Position numbers and translations under genes: made by a program | Assembly: GCA_902793315.1 (NCBI GenBank) | Contig: CADBCT010000004.1 | Location: forward strand, 1 to 36,524 | Direction of reading: 5' to 3' | Source of the DNA: an uncultured Erysipelotrichaceae bacterium | Lineage (GTDB): Bacteria; Bacillota_I; Bacilli_A; RF39; UBA660 | DNA length: 36,524 nucleotides | Part shown: positions 8,396 to 16,268 of the stretch, piece after piece | Numbering within the stretch: the first letter of the stretch is position 1 | Layout of the letters: the number at the start of each line of letters is the position of its first letter | The notes under the pieces: generated by a model | Told to the model about the DNA's origin: nothing | Databases searched by the model: none | What the model saw: only the letters and a program-made list of their open reading frames with translations

Positions 8396-9631
8396 ATGAG
8401 TTTGAAAGATAAGTTAGATAATGATACTAAAGATGAAACAGAAGAAGTTGTAGAAGATGATGATTTACAATTAAGTGAAGATGATCTTATAGATGATAAA
8501 AACTATTCTAGTGCTACTGCTGCTAGAAGTAAAATGTTTAGATTTGTAGGAATAATTTTATTAATTACTATCTTATTATTAGTTATTTTATTTGTTATTT
8601 CTAATATGTCACCTAAGGTATATAAGTATTCTGATATAGAAACAATTTTAAAGAATGCTGCTAAAGGTTATTTTAAAGATCATCCTGAAAGTTTACCTCA
8701 AAATGAAGGAAGTATTATTGAAATAGATTCAAGTAACTTGGTTGCTGAAGGTAGAATGAAAGAATTGTCTGAATATACTGAAGAAGGAGTTACTTGTTCT
8801 GGTACTGTTCAAGTTGAACTAGCTGGTGGTGAATATTTATATACTCCATATTTAAATTGTGGAGATAATTATGCTACTGTAGAGTTTTATAAAAAGCTAA
8901 TTGATGGTGAAAATATAGTAACTGCTGGTTATGGTTTATATGCAAGTAATGGTAGTTATGTATATCGAGGAGAAGATGTTAATAATTATGTTCAATTAGA
9001 TAATAATTTATGGAGAATTGTTAAAATAACTTCTACTAATAACATCGTTTTAATATCTAATGATCGAATTGGATATGGTAATGAATGGGATAACCGTTAT
9101 AATGAGAAAAAGGGTTATGAAGCAGGTATTAATCAATATAGTGTTAGTCGTATACATGATTATTTAAATACTATTTATGATAAACCTAATACTGAAGAAG
9201 CTGATGATGAAAATCCTCTTTCAAAAAAAGATAAGACAAGAATGGTAGCTTTTGATTTATGTGTAGGTAAACGTAGTCAAAAGAGTGAAGGAAAAGATAA
9301 TTCAATTGAATGTGCTCAAAAAGTACCAAATCAAAAATTAGGATTACTAACAGTAGCTGAATATATGAATGCTAGTTTAGATCCAAATTGTAAAATGACT
9401 ATTTCTAAAACTTGTAAGAATTATAATTATTTATCAAAAGTTACAGGTTGGTGGTTAGCTACTGCTGATAAAGATGATAGTTCACAAGTATATCAAATTA
9501 ATCAAAGTGGAAAAATAGTAAGTGCTGTTGCTTCAAATTATATTGGAGTAAGACCAGTTATCTACTTAAATAGTAAAGTTTTATATAAAAGTGGAAAAGG
9601 TACTTTAGAAAAGCCATATAAAATAAGATAG
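8396..9631 (+). CDS. Anchored surface protein with a DUF6273-like domain, T4SS-linked
   Basis: 411 residues. An acidic cytoplasmic segment (1-45) is followed by one membrane helix (about 47-69). Residues 75-165 look like a pilin-type neck: a SDIETILKNAAKGYF helix followed by a small domain with Cys in GVTCSGTV and NCGDNYAT. The C-terminal half has the pattern LWRIVKI, VLISNDRIGYG, WWLATADKDD, then GVRPVIYLNS, which matches my recollection of DUF6273-type domains of Firmicutes surface proteins. It starts 14 bases after virD4 behind AAAGGAGAT and is followed by a terminator, so it closes the secretion operon. A structural surface subunit or substrate is possible. The function is unknown. Confidence 0.65.
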   Translation: MSLKDKLDNDTKDETEEVVEDDDLQLSEDDLIDDKNYSSATAARSKMFRFVGIILLITILLLVILFVISNMSPKVYKYSDIETILKNAAKGYFKDHPESLPQNEGSIIEIDSSNLVAEGRMKELSEYTEEGVTCSGTVQVELAGGEYLYTPYLNCGDNYATVEFYKKLIDGENIVTAGYGLYASNGSYVYRGEDVNNYVQLDNNLWRIVKITSTNNIVLISNDRIGYGNEWDNRYNEKKGYEAGINQYSVSRIHDYLNTIYDKPNTEEADDENPLSKKDKTRMVAFDLCVGKRSQKSEGKDNSIECAQKVPNQKLGLLTVAEYMNASLDPNCKMTISKTCKNYNYLSKVTGWWLATADKDDSSQVYQINQSGKIVSAVASNYIGVRPVIYLNSKVLYKSGKGTLEKPYKIR

Positions 9632-9661
9632 GAATCTATTATGAAATAGATTCTTTTTTTT
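9632..9661 (+). terminator. Intrinsic terminator of the T4SS cluster
   Basis: 9-bp perfect stem GAATCTATT / AATAGATTC with loop ATGA, followed by eight T residues. It directly follows the stop codon at 9629-9631. Confidence 0.88.
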
Positions 9662-9687
9662 ACATCTTATATTATAGGAGGTGGATT

Positions 9688-9951
9688 ATGTTATTAAATG
9701 GAAATTTACATAATATAATTGATATTAGAAGTAAGAATAGTTATCTAAAAGGACATATTCCAAATGCTATAAATATTAATTATTATGAGTTGTTAATTAA
9801 TTATCATAAATATTTAAAGAAAGATGAAAAATATTATATTTATTGCGATTATGGTAAGAGAAGTTTTATATTAGTAAATAAATTAAAAAGCTTAGGTTAT
9901 GATGTTATTAATCTAGATGGTGGTTATAATAATTACTTGAGAAGATTATAG
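9688..9951 (+). CDS. Small single-domain rhodanese-like protein
   Basis: 87 residues, all one rhodanese domain. It shows DIRSKNSYLKGHIPNAINI at the N-terminus, the active-site loop YIYCDYGKRS with C53 as the catalytic cysteine, and GYDVINLDGGY near the end. It is shorter than a typical single-domain rhodanese (about 100-110 residues) but has all core motifs. Such proteins accept and pass on sulfane sulfur in the cytoplasm. A strong AGGAGGTGG site precedes the ATG. It is isolated between the secretion operon terminator and a promoter lying inside its own 3' end, so the sulfur partner cannot be guessed from neighbours. Confidence 0.88.
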   Translation: MLLNGNLHNIIDIRSKNSYLKGHIPNAININYYELLINYHKYLKKDEKYYIYCDYGKRSFILVNKLKSLGYDVINLDGGYNNYLRRL

Positions 9952-9965
9952 AATTATACTATAAT
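9937..9965 (+). promoter_or_regulatory. Sigma-A promoter inside the end of the rhodanese gene
   Basis: TTGAGA (9937-9942), a 17-base spacer, TATAAT (9960-9965). Transcription would begin near 9972, leaving a very short leader before the ribosome site and TTG start at 9985. Confidence 0.6.
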
Positions 9966-9984
9966 AAAACAAGAAGGTGGTTAT

Positions 9985-10563
9985 TTGGATATTATAAATA
10001 CTATTATTGAATATAGTACTAGTTTTATATCCACAGGAGGAATCCTTTTTGGTTTCTTCATTGTTTTTATTGAATGTTTTATTCCAATACTACCTTTAAG
10101 TGTTTTTGTAGCTTTAAATGTAAATGCTTTTGGATTCTTTATTGGAATATTAATATCTTGGTTAGCTACTTCATTAGGAAGCTTTTTATGTTATTTACTA
10201 TTTACTTTTATTGAAGAAAAAGTAACAGAAAAACTTCTTAATAAGAAGACAATAAATAAAATTCAAAAGGGTTTTGATAAATTTAATAAAATTACTTTTT
10301 CAGGTTTAGTATTAATAATTACTTTACCGTTTACACCATCTTGTTTGGTTAATATTTTATGTGGCTTAACAAGAATGAAAAAAGAAAAATTTATCGCAGC
10401 TATTTTAATAGGAAAAATGTTTACTATAATATTTTGGGGATATATTGGTAAAAGTATAATAGAAAGTATTACTGATTTAAAATCAATTATCTTTATTGTA
10501 ATGGCTTTAATAGTTGCTTATATTATATCTAAGATAATAAATAAAAAATTTGAAATAGAGTAG
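9985..10563 (+). CDS. DedA/TVP38-type (VTT domain) membrane protein
   Basis: 192 residues with four to five hydrophobic segments. The motifs FIECFIPILPLSVFVALN followed by a Gly-rich hydrophobic helix with a trailing aromatic (ISWLATSLGSFLCYLLF), and LPFTPSCLVNILCGLTRM later, are the two halves of the VTT/SNARE-associated domain shared by DedA and TVP38/TMEM64 proteins. Members are linked to lipid scrambling or undecaprenyl-phosphate recycling. The start is TTG 9985, with AAGAAGGTGG just upstream and no ATG in frame nearby. It runs into the rmuC-like gene 10 bases later, so the two form one unit. Family is confident, substrate unknown. Confidence 0.8.
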   Translation: MDIINTIIEYSTSFISTGGILFGFFIVFIECFIPILPLSVFVALNVNAFGFFIGILISWLATSLGSFLCYLLFTFIEEKVTEKLLNKKTINKIQKGFDKFNKITFSGLVLIITLPFTPSCLVNILCGLTRMKKEKFIAAILIGKMFTIIFWGYIGKSIIESITDLKSIIFIVMALIVAYIISKIINKKFEIE

Positions 10564-10573
10564 AGGTGTTGAA

Positions 10574-11656
10574 ATGATTGATTTAATTATTATAATTTTA
10601 TTAGTAATTTTAATTATAATTGGAGTAATATCATTATTTAAAAATATTAATGAGGCTCATATTACTGAAAGATTAGGTAAATTAGAGCTTAATATGATGA
10701 AAGAAATGGGAGACTTTAAAACTGATATTAGTCGTAACTTTAGTGATGATTTTAATAAGTTGAATGCTCAAATGGAAAAGAGATTAATGATGATTAATGA
10801 TAAAGTAAATGAAAGACTTGATCAAAATTTTGAGAAGACTAATAAGACTTTTATGAATGTTATTGAAAGATTATCTAAGATTGATGAAGCTCAAAAGAAG
10901 ATAGATAGTTTATCTACTGATATTGTAAGTTTACAAAGTATTTTAACTGATAAGAAGACTAGAGGTATCTTTGGAGAAGTTAATTTAAAGCATATTCTAG
11001 TAAATGTCTTTGGAGAAAAGAATGATGATATTTATCAGTTACAATATACATTAAGTACTGGAGTAATTGCTGACTCAGTATTATTTGCACCTGAACCATT
11101 AGGTACTATTTGTATTGATTCTAAATTTCCTTTAGAAAATTATCAAATGATGGTTGATAAAAAATTAGCTAGTGATGTAAGAGATGCATATGAAAAGAAG
11201 TTTAAGCAGGATATGAAAAAGCATATTGATGCAATTAGTGAAAAATATATTATTCCTGGAGAAACTACAGATCAAGCGATTCTCTTCTTACCAGCAGAAG
11301 CAATCTTTGCTGAAATAAATGCTTATCATCCTGAAATAATTAACTATGCCTATAAGAAAAAAGTTTGGATTACTAGTCCAACTACTTTGATATCAACTTT
11401 AACAGTAATCGAAATGATTATTAAAAACATTGAAAGAGATAAATATACATCAATTATTCATGAAGAATTAAATAAATTAGGTATTGAATTTTCTCGTTAT
11501 AAAGAAAGATGGGATAAGTTAGCTCATAGCATTCAAACAGTTAATAAAGATGTAGAAAATGTTTATATTACTACTGAGAAGATATCTAAAAAGTTTGATA
11601 GTATTAATAAAGTTGATGTTAATAAATTAACTGATAAGAAAAAAGAACTTGAATAA
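10574..11656 (+). CDS. rmuC: RmuC-family protein
   Basis: 360 residues. One N-terminal membrane helix (about 3-22) is followed by a long coiled coil (about 25-115) and then the RmuC nuclease-like domain (about 120-320). Marker motifs are TRGIFGEVNL, ADSVLFAPEP, CIDSKFPLENY, FLPAEAIFAEI and VWITSPTTL. RmuC was described as limiting recombination at inverted repeats and belongs to the PD-(D/E)XK-like nuclease group; the membrane anchor plus coiled coil is usual for the family. It shares a transcript with the VTT protein gene. The terminator hairpin overlaps its last codons. Confidence 0.92.
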   Translation: MIDLIIIILLVILIIIGVISLFKNINEAHITERLGKLELNMMKEMGDFKTDISRNFSDDFNKLNAQMEKRLMMINDKVNERLDQNFEKTNKTFMNVIERLSKIDEAQKKIDSLSTDIVSLQSILTDKKTRGIFGEVNLKHILVNVFGEKNDDIYQLQYTLSTGVIADSVLFAPEPLGTICIDSKFPLENYQMMVDKKLASDVRDAYEKKFKQDMKKHIDAISEKYIIPGETTDQAILFLPAEAIFAEINAYHPEIINYAYKKKVWITSPTTLISTLTVIEMIIKNIERDKYTSIIHEELNKLGIEFSRYKERWDKLAHSIQTVNKDVENVYITTEKISKKFDSINKVDVNKLTDKKKELE

Positions 11657-11670
11657 AGTTCTTTTTCTTT
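11641..11670 (+). terminator. Intrinsic terminator of rmuC
   Basis: Stem AAAAGAACTT / AAGTTCTTTT with loop GAATA, then a T-rich tail. The hairpin includes the rmuC stop codon. Confidence 0.75.
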
Positions 11671-11684
11671 GAATATTAATTACT

Positions 11685-11876
11685 ATGATAAGAATAATTA
11701 CCTTTATAATTAGTTTTTTATTAATGGTAGTTGGTTTAACATTTATAATTCTTTATTTAAATTTATTTTCTTTTGGTTATACTTTTTTAGAATACTTAGA
11801 ATTTATTTTTACTAATTATATCTGTTTATGTTTTTTTATTGGCTTAATAATTAATTGTTTTACAATAAAAAAATAG
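11685..11876 (+). CDS. Small two-helix membrane protein (uncertain gene)
   Basis: 63 residues, nearly all hydrophobic, with two likely membrane helices (about 4-27 and 38-58) and a Lys-Lys end. No family is recognised. There is no clear ribosome binding site before the ATG and no promoter was identified. AT-rich DNA readily gives hydrophobic open frames by chance, so this is doubtful. In favour: it fills the space exactly between two terminators and ends within the shared terminator with trpS. Confidence 0.35.
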   Translation: MIRIITFIISFLLMVVGLTFIILYLNLFSFGYTFLEYLEFIFTNYICLCFFIGLIINCFTIKK

Positions 11877-11898
11877 ACTAATCATAATAGTCTATTTT
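11870..11898. terminator. Bidirectional terminator between the small membrane gene and trpS
   Basis: 11-bp perfect inverted repeat AAAATAGACTA / TAGTCTATTTT with a 7-base loop. It overlaps the stop codons of both converging genes and gives a U-rich tail on either strand. Confidence 0.8.
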
Positions 11899-12888
11899 CA
11901 TTGCTTTACGTACTTTTTTCATCGTTTCTTCAGCTTTTTTCTTTGCTGCATCAGTACCTTCTTTTAGAATTCTATCTACTTCTTCAGGATTATCATCATA
12001 ATATTTTCTGCGTTCTTTGATTGGTTGCAAGAATTCTTTCATAGCTTCAATAAGCTCTTTCTTACAAGCTACGCAACCACGTTCACCTTTTTTACATTCA
12101 CTACATATCTTCTTAGTATTTTCTTCGTTATTTACTAATTTATGATAGTAATAAACCATACATACATCTGGATTAGCTGGATCATCTTTTTTAATTTTAT
12201 TAGTATCAGTTAAAGCTCCCATTACTTTTTTCTTTATAGTTTCATCATCATCTACTAAGAAAATAGCATTTCCTAAACTTTTACCCATCTTTTCATTTCC
12301 ATCTAGCCCTTTAACTCTAGTAGTTTCACTTAGTACTGCTTCTGGTTCTACTAAAGTATCTCCATAAATAGAATTAAACTTTCTAACTATTTCACGACAT
12401 TGTTCGATTAGTGGAACTTGATCATCTCCAACCGGAACCAATTCACCTTCAAATGCGGTAATATCAGCTGCTTGTGACACTGGATATCCTAAGAAACCAT
12501 AAGTAATACTTTCTCCTTCATTACCAAATAATTCTTTCTTTTGAGCTATTTCAGTTTTAATCGTTGGATTTCTTTGTAATCTAGATACAGTTACTAAGTT
12601 ACTATAGAAAACTGTTAATTCAGCTATTTCTGGTATTTGTGATTGAATAAATAGATGTACATTTTCTGGTTCTATTCCAATTGCTAATAAATCTTTAGCT
12701 ATTTCATATGTATTAGTTCTTACTTTGTCAGGATTATCAAAATTATCAGTTAATGCTTGAACATCAGCTATCTCTAAAAAGAAGTCATAATCATATTGCA
12801 TTTTTACATAGTTCTGTCCAGCACCAAATAAATGTCCTAAATGTAAATTACCAGTAGGTCTTAAACCGGTAAGAATTGTTTTTTTCAT
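11878..12888 (-). CDS. trpS: Tryptophanyl-tRNA synthetase
   Basis: 336 residues from ATG 12888, which is preceded by GGAGTGA at the right distance; a longer in-frame start near 12984 would lie inside the rhomboid gene and has no ribosome site. MKKTILTGLRPTGNLHLGHL carries the class I HIGH-type motif (HLGH). The KMSKS-type motif is EKMGKSLGN. YPVSQAADI and PVGDDQVPLIE are typical TrpRS substrate-pocket segments. It charges tRNA-Trp in the cytoplasm. A Cys-rich segment (CSECKKGERGCVACKK) near the C-terminus may bind metal. No T-box precedes it; it is transcribed behind the rhomboid gene, 17 bases apart. Confidence 0.95.
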   Translation of the reverse strand: MKKTILTGLRPTGNLHLGHLFGAGQNYVKMQYDYDFFLEIADVQALTDNFDNPDKVRTNTYEIAKDLLAIGIEPENVHLFIQSQIPEIAELTVFYSNLVTVSRLQRNPTIKTEIAQKKELFGNEGESITYGFLGYPVSQAADITAFEGELVPVGDDQVPLIEQCREIVRKFNSIYGDTLVEPEAVLSETTRVKGLDGNEKMGKSLGNAIFLVDDDETIKKKVMGALTDTNKIKKDDPANPDVCMVYYYHKLVNNEENTKKICSECKKGERGCVACKKELIEAMKEFLQPIKERRKYYDDNPEEVDRILKEGTDAAKKKAEETMKKVRKAMKIDYYD

Positions 12889-12905
12889 AAAAATCACTCC
12901 TTCGC

Positions 12906-13505
12906 TTATTTTATCACATAATTTAATAAATTTGTAAAAATATTTGGATAATATAACAATAAGAATCCAAATCCTATCCCACATAAAGCTCCCAGTAAAT
13001 GTCCATCATGATAGACTTTTTTATTACCATGAATTAATCCATCTTTTAATTCAGTAGTTACATAGAATAAAAATATTAATACTAAAGTAAGTGGTACTTT
13101 ACCTTCAGCAATATTAGAAAAGGAACTAAGTATTATTAACATATAAACATTACCACTAGCTCCTAGAATAGTATAATTACTAAATATAGTATTATATAAA
13201 CCAATTACTAATGAAGTAATTAGTAACATAGCAAGTAAATTAATACTACCATATTTTTCTTCTATCATTGGACCTATTAAAAGTATATATAAGAAATTAC
13301 TAACTAGATGATTCCAATCTTTGTGTCCAATACTATGAGTAAATAATCTTACATAAGTAAGAGGATTTATGGGGGAACTTCGATAGCTACTAAAAAGTAG
13401 TTTATTAGTTTTACCCCTTGTAATTGTATTAAGAAGCCAGGCACATAATGATACTAATAGATAAGTTATAATAACCTGTGAATTGTAATCAAATTTAATG
13501 TTCAT
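12906..13505 (-). CDS. Rhomboid-family intramembrane serine protease
   Basis: 199 residues with about six membrane helices. The family motifs are all present: HKDWNHLVSN in the loop after the first helix, GASG with the catalytic serine (S117) and HDGHLLGA with the catalytic histidine (H169). The start at 13505 is preferred to the one at 13511 because AAGAAGG lies 7 bases before it but touches the other. The protein would cut membrane proteins within the bilayer. It sits directly upstream of trpS on the same strand, so the synthetase likely depends on its promoter. Confidence 0.88.
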   Translation of the reverse strand: MNIKFDYNSQVIITYLLVSLCAWLLNTITRGKTNKLLFSSYRSSPINPLTYVRLFTHSIGHKDWNHLVSNFLYILLIGPMIEEKYGSINLLAMLLITSLVIGLYNTIFSNYTILGASGNVYMLIILSSFSNIAEGKVPLTLVLIFLFYVTTELKDGLIHGNKKVYHDGHLLGALCGIGFGFLLLYYPNIFTNLLNYVIK

Positions 13506-13536
13506 ATTCATACCTTCTTTTAATCATTATAAAAAT

Positions 13537-13565
13537 ATTATACAAGATAAATTGTATTTTTTGAA
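13537..13565 (-). promoter_or_regulatory. Sigma-A promoter for rhomboid-trpS
   Basis: On the minus strand, TTCAAA (13565-13560), a 17-base spacer and TATAAT (13542-13537). It overlaps face to face with the plus-strand promoter at 13552-13580, so the two directions may compete. Confidence 0.5.
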
Positions 13566-13580
13566 GAAGTATGTTATAAT
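13552..13580 (+). promoter_or_regulatory. Sigma-A promoter for the 13606 gene
   Basis: TTGTAT (13552-13557), a 17-base spacer, TATAAT (13575-13580). Its position excludes the upstream in-frame ATG at 13498 and supports the GTG start at 13606. Confidence 0.65.
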
Positions 13581-13605
13581 AACCAATACTTTTAGAGGTG
13601 ATATT

Positions 13606-14004
13606 GTGGAAAAGAAACATATTAGTGATTTTTCAATGAAAGAATTAGAAATAATTAATAATTTTGTTGATCAATTTAACACAGTAGGAGGAATTAAATA
13701 TAACTTAACTGTCTTAATGCTAGATAAAATGTATAGAGAAACACAACAAAATGGAGATTTAGGTTTATTGGATGATATGTATTATACTGATAAGTTTTAT
13801 CCATTTAGTTTGTCTTCATATGAAAAGACAGTATTAAGAAATAATAATATTAAGAGCTTAGATGAATTGGCAGAATTTAATTTAGATGAAATTACATTAC
13901 TTCCAGGAATAAAAGAACGTTTAAAGGCAATTATAAGAATATATAAAATGGAAAAAAATGATATAGAAAATAGAAAGAATGATACAAATGGAAAAGCAAA
14001 ATAA
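13606..14004 (+). CDS. Unknown protein with an alpha-CTD/helix-hairpin-helix-like C-terminus
   Basis: 132 residues from GTG 13606, behind AGAGGTGAT and a well-placed promoter; an earlier ATG at 13498 lies upstream of that promoter. The N-terminal part is helical with no known motif. Residues about 80-118 (NNNIKSLDELAEFNLDEITLLPGIKERLKAI) resemble the helix-hairpin-helix of the RNA polymerase alpha C-terminal domain, where a similar IxxxxELxxFxxxDLxxLxGxG pattern is seen, so nucleic acid or protein binding is possible. The 3' end overlaps the next gene by 26 bases, so the pair is likely made together. Function unknown. Confidence 0.65.
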   Translation: MEKKHISDFSMKELEIINNFVDQFNTVGGIKYNLTVLMLDKMYRETQQNGDLGLLDDMYYTDKFYPFSLSSYEKTVLRNNNIKSLDELAEFNLDEITLLPGIKERLKAIIRIYKMEKNDIENRKNDTNGKAK

Positions 14005-15220
14005 ATACTTAGAATTAAAAAACAAGCTTAAAGATATTTATAAATCTAATAATGTAAAAGATGAAACTAGTAGAGCTTTAGTTGATCAAACTTTAACTTT
14101 ATTAGAGATAGATAAGTTAAATAAACTTGCTAAACATATTGTTAGTAGTAGTGATACTGCTAAAATATTGGATGTAGTTAATCAGTCTATTGCTGGATAT
14201 AGAATTTATCTTGATAATTTAATTGATGGTGATCATAAAGTTATTTATATAAATGAATATCGTGAAATAAAAGAAAAGTTAGAAAAACTAACTGAACTTA
14301 GAAATGAAATAGAAGATCATTGTAATAGACAAATAGACCCATTTGATGATAAATATGAAGAACTATTAAATGATTTTAAAGAATCTTTAATTGGTAATTC
14401 AGCATCATTATTATTTGAACGTTTAATGGCAATTCAAGATGAAACTAGTAATGAATCTATCTATAAAGCTTTAGAAAGTGAAAAAGTATATATTGATTTA
14501 AAAAGATGTATTAATTTTGCTAGAGAAAAGAAAAAGAATATAAAAACAATTGAATTATGTGATGATATTTTATCTTATCGACATGTATTAAGAGAAAATA
14601 TTGATATGCTTGTTGAATATAATAATTTAAGTTCAGAAATAATGAGTTCAATTGGTAATGAATCAATTGAAGAGTTAAAGAAAAAGAAAGAAAAACTAAC
14701 TGAATGTAATAAACGTTTATTATCATCAGGATTAAGTAATTTATTACTAGGTTTAAATACTAATTTAAAATTAACTTTGAAAAGAAGTAATACACCTTTA
14801 GATAAATATCTTCAAGATGTAAGAGACTTGAATGATTTAATTAATTATTTCACTGATGTAAAAGAATTACGTGATAGAGTAGATCAATATATAAATAGAA
14901 GCTTTATTTTTGAAGAAAAATACTTAATGAATACAGCTGATCCTATTGCTTTAACAATAGCTAATACTGATTTAGAAACAGCTAGAACGCTAGTATCTAT
15001 GGCTGAAGAAGATGGAAATCCATCATTAAGAACATTACTTGTAGAAATGATTTTAGTTATGATGAGGACTCCAATAAATGATATGAATGTTAACGAAAAA
15101 GAATTTGTTGGAATGAAAAAGCATATGTCTAAGAAGAGTAGTGACAAGGATGAAGAATTCTTTAATGCATATGATAGTATTATGAATAGTAATGAAATAA
15201 ATAGAGTAAATACTAAATAG
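13979..15220 (+). CDS. Long helical (coiled-coil) protein of unknown function
   Basis: 413 residues, almost entirely charged amphipathic helix with no membrane segment or enzyme motif. Leu/Lys/Glu-rich heptad-like stretches run through most of it, for example around residues 85-120 and 215-245. The C-terminus is Lys/Asp-rich and ends in a Ser/Asn-rich tail. The start is uncertain: ATG 13979 has only AGAAAG before it, and ATG 13988 is the alternative. The overlap with the upstream gene suggests translational coupling. It could be a cytoplasmic scaffold, but nothing proves this. Confidence 0.6.
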   Translation: MIQMEKQNKYLELKNKLKDIYKSNNVKDETSRALVDQTLTLLEIDKLNKLAKHIVSSSDTAKILDVVNQSIAGYRIYLDNLIDGDHKVIYINEYREIKEKLEKLTELRNEIEDHCNRQIDPFDDKYEELLNDFKESLIGNSASLLFERLMAIQDETSNESIYKALESEKVYIDLKRCINFAREKKKNIKTIELCDDILSYRHVLRENIDMLVEYNNLSSEIMSSIGNESIEELKKKKEKLTECNKRLLSSGLSNLLLGLNTNLKLTLKRSNTPLDKYLQDVRDLNDLINYFTDVKELRDRVDQYINRSFIFEEKYLMNTADPIALTIANTDLETARTLVSMAEEDGNPSLRTLLVEMILVMMRTPINDMNVNEKEFVGMKKHMSKKSSDKDEEFFNAYDSIMNSNEINRVNTK

Positions 15221-15235
15221 TATTTACTTTTTTTG
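15204..15235 (+). terminator. Intrinsic terminator
   Basis: Inverted repeat AGTAAATACTA / TAGTATTTACT followed by seven T residues. It overlaps the stop codon of the coiled-coil gene. Confidence 0.85.
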
Positions 15236-15327
15236 TCAACAAAGTGTAAAGTTAGTAAAAAAAGTACTTTTAGGTGTTTATAAATAATATAAAAGTGTTA
15301 AAATACTGGTTTATTGGGGTGATAAAA

Positions 15328-16203
15328 ATGGAAATATTTGATAATTTTTGTAAACACTTAAGTAAGGTAACAACTATTAATTATAATATTATTTCGGTTG
15401 TTTTATTAACTATTATTACTTTAATATTCTTCACAATAGTTAAAATGATTATTACTTGGTGCATAAAAAGAAAAATGACAGGTAGAGGAGAATATGTAGT
15501 TAATCAATCATTAATGGTAATTACTAATATTATTGAAGTTTTTTGTTTATTATTAATCTTTGGTGAATATATCAAAAATATGATGACATTAATTTCAGTA
15601 GTATCTGCAGCTATGACAATTGCTTTAAGAGAAGTCATTGTAAATTTCTTTTGTGGTATCTACATCAAAACAAAAAAGCCATTTAAAGTAGAAGATAGAA
15701 TTCAAGTAAATGATATAAAAGGTGATGTTATGAATACATCAATACTATCGTTTGAAATATTAGAAGTATCTACTAAAGAAGAAAATGGACAATCTACTGG
15801 TGTAGTAGTAACTTTTCCTAATTCAATTATTTTTACAACTCCTGTTAAAAATATTAATAAGGGATTTAAGTATATTTGGGATGAATTAGTTGTTAAAATA
15901 AAACTTGATAGTGATTTAGCAAAAAACAAGCAAGAAATATATAGAATAGTAAATAATTTGGATGATATTAAAAGTATTCCACGTAAGATGAAGAATCAAA
16001 TAAATGAAGTTAATACTACTAATAGAGTGTATTTCAATAAGTTTGATCCTATGATATATACTAGAATAGTTGATAATCATATTGAATTAACAGTTAGGTA
16101 TTTAATTCATCCAAAGAAAGCTAGATTTGTAGAAAGTGTTATTTGGAATAAAATATACTTAGCTTATAAAGATGAAAAGATTGATCTATATACTGGAGTA
16201 TAA
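15328..16203 (+). CDS. MscS-family mechanosensitive channel
   Basis: 291 residues from ATG 15328, chosen because GGGGTGAT lies 4 bases upstream; the earlier in-frame ATG at 15274 has no ribosome site. Three membrane helices (about 18-42, 58-78, 83-112) lead into the MscS core: REVIVNFFCGIYIKTKKPFKVEDRIQV, then a beta domain with VVVTFPNSIIFTTPVKN, which is the family's conserved sheet segment. The third helix carries the Ala-rich pore-lining pattern SAAMTIALREV. Such channels open under membrane tension and release solutes on osmotic downshock. It is a short MscS variant. It is flanked by terminators, so transcribed alone. Confidence 0.88.
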   Translation: MEIFDNFCKHLSKVTTINYNIISVVLLTIITLIFFTIVKMIITWCIKRKMTGRGEYVVNQSLMVITNIIEVFCLLLIFGEYIKNMMTLISVVSAAMTIALREVIVNFFCGIYIKTKKPFKVEDRIQVNDIKGDVMNTSILSFEILEVSTKEENGQSTGVVVTFPNSIIFTTPVKNINKGFKYIWDELVVKIKLDSDLAKNKQEIYRIVNNLDDIKSIPRKMKNQINEVNTTNRVYFNKFDPMIYTRIVDNHIELTVRYLIHPKKARFVESVIWNKIYLAYKDEKIDLYTGV

Positions 16204-16217
16204 CTCCAGTTTTTTTT
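16192..16217 (+). terminator. Intrinsic terminator of the MscS gene
   Basis: 8-bp perfect stem ACTGGAGT / ACTCCAGT with loop ATA, then a run of T. It covers the stop codon, and its T-run merges into the -35 box of the next promoter. Confidence 0.88.
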
Positions 16218-16244
16218 GACTGTTTATAACAAATATGATATAAT
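16216..16244 (+). promoter_or_regulatory. Strong extended -10 sigma-A promoter
   Basis: TTGACT (16216-16221), a 17-base spacer and TATAAT (16239-16244) preceded by TGA, an extended -10. The in-frame ATG at 16245 would fall before the transcription start, so the gene must begin at ATG 16269. Confidence 0.82.
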
Positions 16245-16268
16245 ATGTCGTCAATTAGGGATGATAAT

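Noticed and set aside
1-9631. Calling the region a complete integrative conjugative element
   Set aside because: No relaxase, integrase, origin of transfer or attachment repeats are visible; only the secretion part is.
12889-12984. Longer N-terminus for TrpRS
   Set aside because: The extra residues come from the end of the rhomboid gene read in another frame; a good ribosome site precedes ATG 12888.
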